Below are positions 61,641-64,000 of a stretch of 64,000 nucleotides of DNA, one piece after another. Each line of letters opens with the position of its first letter. Position 1 is the first letter of the stretch. The stretch covers positions 434,001-498,000 of the forward strand of contig NZ_CANNDO010000003.1 in NCBI RefSeq assembly GCF_947503385.1. The letters are read 5' to 3'. Under the pieces are notes generated by a model that ran no database searches, had not been told where the DNA came from, and saw only the letters and a program-made list of their open reading frames with translations. A program made the translations under genes and the position numbers. This DNA is from an uncultured Tateyamaria sp. Its GTDB lineage: Bacteria; Pseudomonadota; Alphaproteobacteria; Rhodobacterales; Rhodobacteraceae.

Positions 61641-62459
61641 GTGGTCGAAGCAGTTCTGAAAGGTGCCGGAATGGCCCCCAAACCAAGCCGTCTTTTTGAA
61701 ACTGTCACACGCTTTGCGGACATGCTTCGCGATCTCGAAGAGATGGATATTCAGGTCAGGATCGGTGACGATTTTCTGGAATACCGCGCGCTGCGCAACG
61801 CCCAGACCGACCGTGGTCCTATCTATCCGATGTTTGATGTCGCCAGTTCCTATGTCGACTACAACAACGGTTTCTGGATATGCGGATTCGATCCAAGCGG
61901 TGAGTTGATCCACACCCAAGCGATGCGCCTTCTCGACCTGTCGGGCATTTCGCTCGCCGCGCACCTAAACTTGCACCGGCACAAATACATTACCCCGGAC
62001 TCGACCCCCGACCCGGATCAGACCTTTTTTGCAGGCCCCGACGCGCTGAACACCATCACCGGTTCTGTGGGCTACCAAGGGGATTTCTGGTTGCGCGCCA
62101 AGGGGCTTGGCGGACCGCGCAGTCTTGGGGCAACTGCGCTCCTGTCGCGCCTATTGCTCGAAATGACGGTTGCGGTCTGGAACCCGTCATTCGTGTTCGC
62201 ATTTGTGCCCAAACCTCTGGCAGCCAAGGGTGCCCATCTTCGCTATGGCTACACCCATTGCGAGCCGGGGCGCTGGATCGGTCCTGACCAGCAGGTTACG
62301 GACGAAGACTACCTGATCTGGATGAGCAGCAAGGACCTTGCCACATCGCTTGCGCAAGCGTCAGAAACCGTGCCGCGACCAAAACCTGCAAAACCAGAAC
62401 TGCCGGACGCGCAACCCGCCACATCCTTGGTCAGCCTGACTTCAGCAAAGAATGCCTGA
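61641..62459 (+). CDS. Uncharacterised protein (272 aa)
   Basis: 272 residues from GTG at 61641 (AGGGG 5 bp upstream); ATG at 61671 is an alternative. No signal peptide or membrane helix. The core ('DRGPIYPMFDVASSYVDYNN', 'GFWICGFDPSGELIHTQAMR', 'RYGYTHCEPGRW') looks like an alpha/beta domain and may be acyltransferase-like, but I do not recognise the family. The C-terminal ~40 residues are Pro/Ala/Ser-rich and probably disordered. It overlaps the MFS transporter gene by 8 bp, so the two are likely co-expressed. Confidence 0.7.
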   Translation: MVEAVLKGAGMAPKPSRLFETVTRFADMLRDLEEMDIQVRIGDDFLEYRALRNAQTDRGPIYPMFDVASSYVDYNNGFWICGFDPSGELIHTQAMRLLDLSGISLAAHLNLHRHKYITPDSTPDPDQTFFAGPDALNTITGSVGYQGDFWLRAKGLGGPRSLGATALLSRLLLEMTVAVWNPSFVFAFVPKPLAAKGAHLRYGYTHCEPGRWIGPDQQVTDEDYLIWMSSKDLATSLAQASETVPRPKPAKPELPDAQPATSLVSLTSAKNA

Positions 62460-63639
62460 GCCACACCATACGCAAGCCGAAACACTCGCAAGGCCGTCCG
62501 CGCGTACAGGCGGCACGGCTATCGCGGGCCCCGTCGCAGCGCATATTGCATTCGTGATGGAGCTTACCTTGGTGCCGCTGTTGCTGCCCGCGATGCGCAG
62601 TGCGTTCGACCTGTCGCTGGGCGAAGTGGCTTGGATCTTTAACTCTTATAGCGTTGCCGTGGCGGTTGGGGTTCTGGTGGGGGGCCTTTTTGGCGATACG
62701 TTCAAAACGGCAAAGGTCTTTGCTTTTGGAGTGGCCGCGTTTTTTGCCGGGTCCGTCCTTCTGGCCATATCTGCCAATGGCGACACTCTGATCGCGGCCC
62801 GAATGGTACAGGGCTTTGGCGCCGGGGTGTTTTCGCCGCTCGTTCCGGTTCTGCTCACGCAGGCTGCGCCAGACAAACCGGGGCGGATGCTCATTCTATG
62901 GGGCAGCCTTGCAGGCTACGTCGCCGCTGTTGCGCCACTGGCCTACAGCGGCATCCTCGTCGCGGGCAACTGGAGCCTCGCCTTTGTTTTCATCGCATCA
63001 ATTGCCGCGTTGTCCTTGCTGTTTCTTGTCTGGCTGCCGCCCGCAGATGACCCAAGCGCGGGAACACGGGACAGGCCAGAGTATCATAGAATTTTTAGCG
63101 CCGGGCATCTGTGGCTGACATTGGCGTATGTGTTCATCACTTACGGTGCGATCACATATTTCCTGTTTCGGCTTCCACTGTGGCTGACCGAAGCAGGCGT
63201 GCAGACAACATATATTGGCTTTGTCCTGTCGACCTTTTGGCTGACATTCTCCGGTCTCAGCGCGTTGCTGCGCAACAAGGTAGATCAGCATCACGTGCTG
63301 TCGATCATGGCCGTGGCCCCGGTTTTGATCGGCGCAGGCGTGCTGTTGTCCTACAACATCAGTATTGCCGTGCTGGTCGGGGCCGCAATGCTGGTCGGGT
63401 CGGGACTGGCGTGCAGCAATGCACCATCGACGCAGATGATCCTCCGCCATGCGCCTCCGGGCCTCAGCGCGATGTCGGCCAGCCTCGACATAACGCTTGC
63501 GCGTTTGGGCGGGATCGTGACGGTTGCGCTGCTCGCAGAAACAGGTGTCTCATTCGCTGGCATTGCCATTAGTGTGGCGTGCGTCGTCGCGGCACTTTTT
63601 GCATTCGCGATATGCCGGCCCGCCGTCGAGCGTGCGTGA
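62452..63639 (+). CDS. MFS transporter
   Basis: 395 residues with about twelve membrane helices. Family marks: 'GLFGDTFKTAKVFAFGVAAF' (the conserved loop between helices 2 and 3), 'GDTLIAARMVQGFGAGVFSP' and 'GSLAGYVAAVAPLAYSGILV' of the drug/proton-antiporter type (DHA). The ~200-residue halves are separated by a short polar loop ('DDPSAGTRDRPEYHRI'). Probable exporter of a small organic molecule. Start overlaps the end of the preceding gene. Confidence 0.9.
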   Translation: MPEPHHTQAETLARPSARTGGTAIAGPVAAHIAFVMELTLVPLLLPAMRSAFDLSLGEVAWIFNSYSVAVAVGVLVGGLFGDTFKTAKVFAFGVAAFFAGSVLLAISANGDTLIAARMVQGFGAGVFSPLVPVLLTQAAPDKPGRMLILWGSLAGYVAAVAPLAYSGILVAGNWSLAFVFIASIAALSLLFLVWLPPADDPSAGTRDRPEYHRIFSAGHLWLTLAYVFITYGAITYFLFRLPLWLTEAGVQTTYIGFVLSTFWLTFSGLSALLRNKVDQHHVLSIMAVAPVLIGAGVLLSYNISIAVLVGAAMLVGSGLACSNAPSTQMILRHAPPGLSAMSASLDITLARLGGIVTVALLAETGVSFAGIAISVACVVAALFAFAICRPAVERA

Positions 63640-63857
63640 CGTCGACACGTGGCCAAACGGGCCTGACGTACCAGCCTGGCAAAACCGCGTTCGCCACACT
63701 GCAATGACGAAAGTGTAAGACGTCAAAAGGCGCCTCTGGGATGCCCGTCTGTCGCAGGCACCTGATCAACGCGCCCCTGAACGGAGCGCACTTGAAGTCC
63801 GCGCCATCGTGCAACAAGGTGCCCCCGAACCTCCCATGCACGGGACATTCCCTGTCG

Positions 63858-64000
63858 ATGAACCGAACACGCGCTTTTGCTGGTCTTTCCGTCATTGCCG
63901 CCTTGGGTGCGGTTCTTTTTCTGCTGTGGCCGCCCCAGAACAGAGTGTCTGAAACAGATGCCTTTGCGGCGCCGGGGCTGGAGCCGATGACCACGTCAGA
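63858..64000 (+). CDS. Exported or membrane-anchored protein, N-terminal part
   Basis: The frame starts with ATG at 63858 and is open to the window end (47 codons). The first residues form a signal peptide or N-terminal anchor ('MNRTRAFAGLSVIAALGAVL', then 'FLLWPPQNRVSETDAFAAPG'). Too short to assign a family. The same frame is open upstream to an ATG at 63741, but the signal-like segment at 63858 makes the downstream start better. The gap 63640-63857 shows nothing else convincing. Confidence 0.5.
   Translation, partial: MNRTRAFAGLSVIAALGAVLFLLWPPQNRVSETDAFAAPGLEPMTTS

Noticed and set aside
63569..63994. Minus-strand open frame of 141 codons at the window end
   Set aside because: It overlaps the MFS gene end and is antisense to a signal-peptide-bearing plus-strand start.
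1..64000. Mobile elements, CRISPR arrays, tRNA or rRNA genes
   Set aside because: No transposase, integrase, terminal inverted repeats, spaced repeat array or RNA gene was recognised by reading; short repeats found are all promoter- or hairpin-type.

Overview
This window is a GC-rich, densely coded stretch from a bacterial chromosome or large replicon. The gene families suggest a marine-type alphaproteobacterium, most likely Rhodobacterales (roseobacter group). The support is two TctCBA-type transporters with CoA-activating enzymes, many ABC importers for organic solutes, a phytanoyl-CoA dioxygenase, LysR/LacI local regulators and many ATGA-overlapping genes. The assignment is inferred from gene content only: there is no rRNA or other marker. 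I found no tRNA, rRNA, CRISPR array, insertion sequence, integrase or phage gene.

Layout. 1-3451 (+): the end of a TctC solute receptor, an acylating aldehyde dehydrogenase and an AMP-forming CoA ligase, together compatible with sulfoacetate breakdown (SauS/SauT-like). 3680-9200 (+): a secreted EF-hand protein, a P-loop (DUF1611-like) protein, an ABC-exporter-like membrane protein whose nucleotide-binding motifs are destroyed, and a histidine kinase/response regulator pair. Two near-identical 11-bp-spaced direct repeats sit upstream of the EF-hand gene and of the P-loop gene, so the locus looks like one self-regulated unit. It is the best candidate here for an undescribed system. 9416-14770: four hydrolases (alpha/beta hydrolase, beta-lactamase-like serine hydrolase with a membrane tail, lipoprotein alpha/beta hydrolase, S41 peptidase) and a 43-residue membrane protein.

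14886-25283: two CUT2-type ABC importers in tandem on the minus strand. One has a LuxP-like (AI-2 receptor-like) binding protein. A divergent LacI regulator with paired operators follows, then an M20 amidohydrolase and an M24 creatinase-fold enzyme lacking normal metal ligands. 25444-30199 (-): a 1213-residue protein with a C-terminal lamin-tail-like domain, and a DUF4056-like protein. 30472-32749: a LacI regulator divergent from a phytanoyl-CoA dioxygenase family enzyme. 32788-41134 (-): a dipeptide/oligopeptide ABC operon with an M19 dipeptidase, two paralogous binding proteins and a small GAF protein, facing a LysR gene. 42315-46590 (+): an RND efflux pump.

46869-50998 (-): a TctC-TctB-TctA transporter with a CaiB/BaiF CoA-transferase, facing a LysR regulator. 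52076-58720 (-): a branched-chain-amino-acid-type (Liv) ABC importer with an AMP-dependent acyl-CoA ligase between LivF and LivJ. 59009-64000: a PAS-GGDEF-EAL protein, a small conserved-looking protein, an unrecognised protein, an MFS transporter and the start of a further exported or membrane-anchored protein.

The common theme is scavenging: separate uptake systems, each paired with its first catabolic enzyme (CoA ligase, CoA-transferase, dipeptidase, amidohydrolase) and a divergent local regulator.
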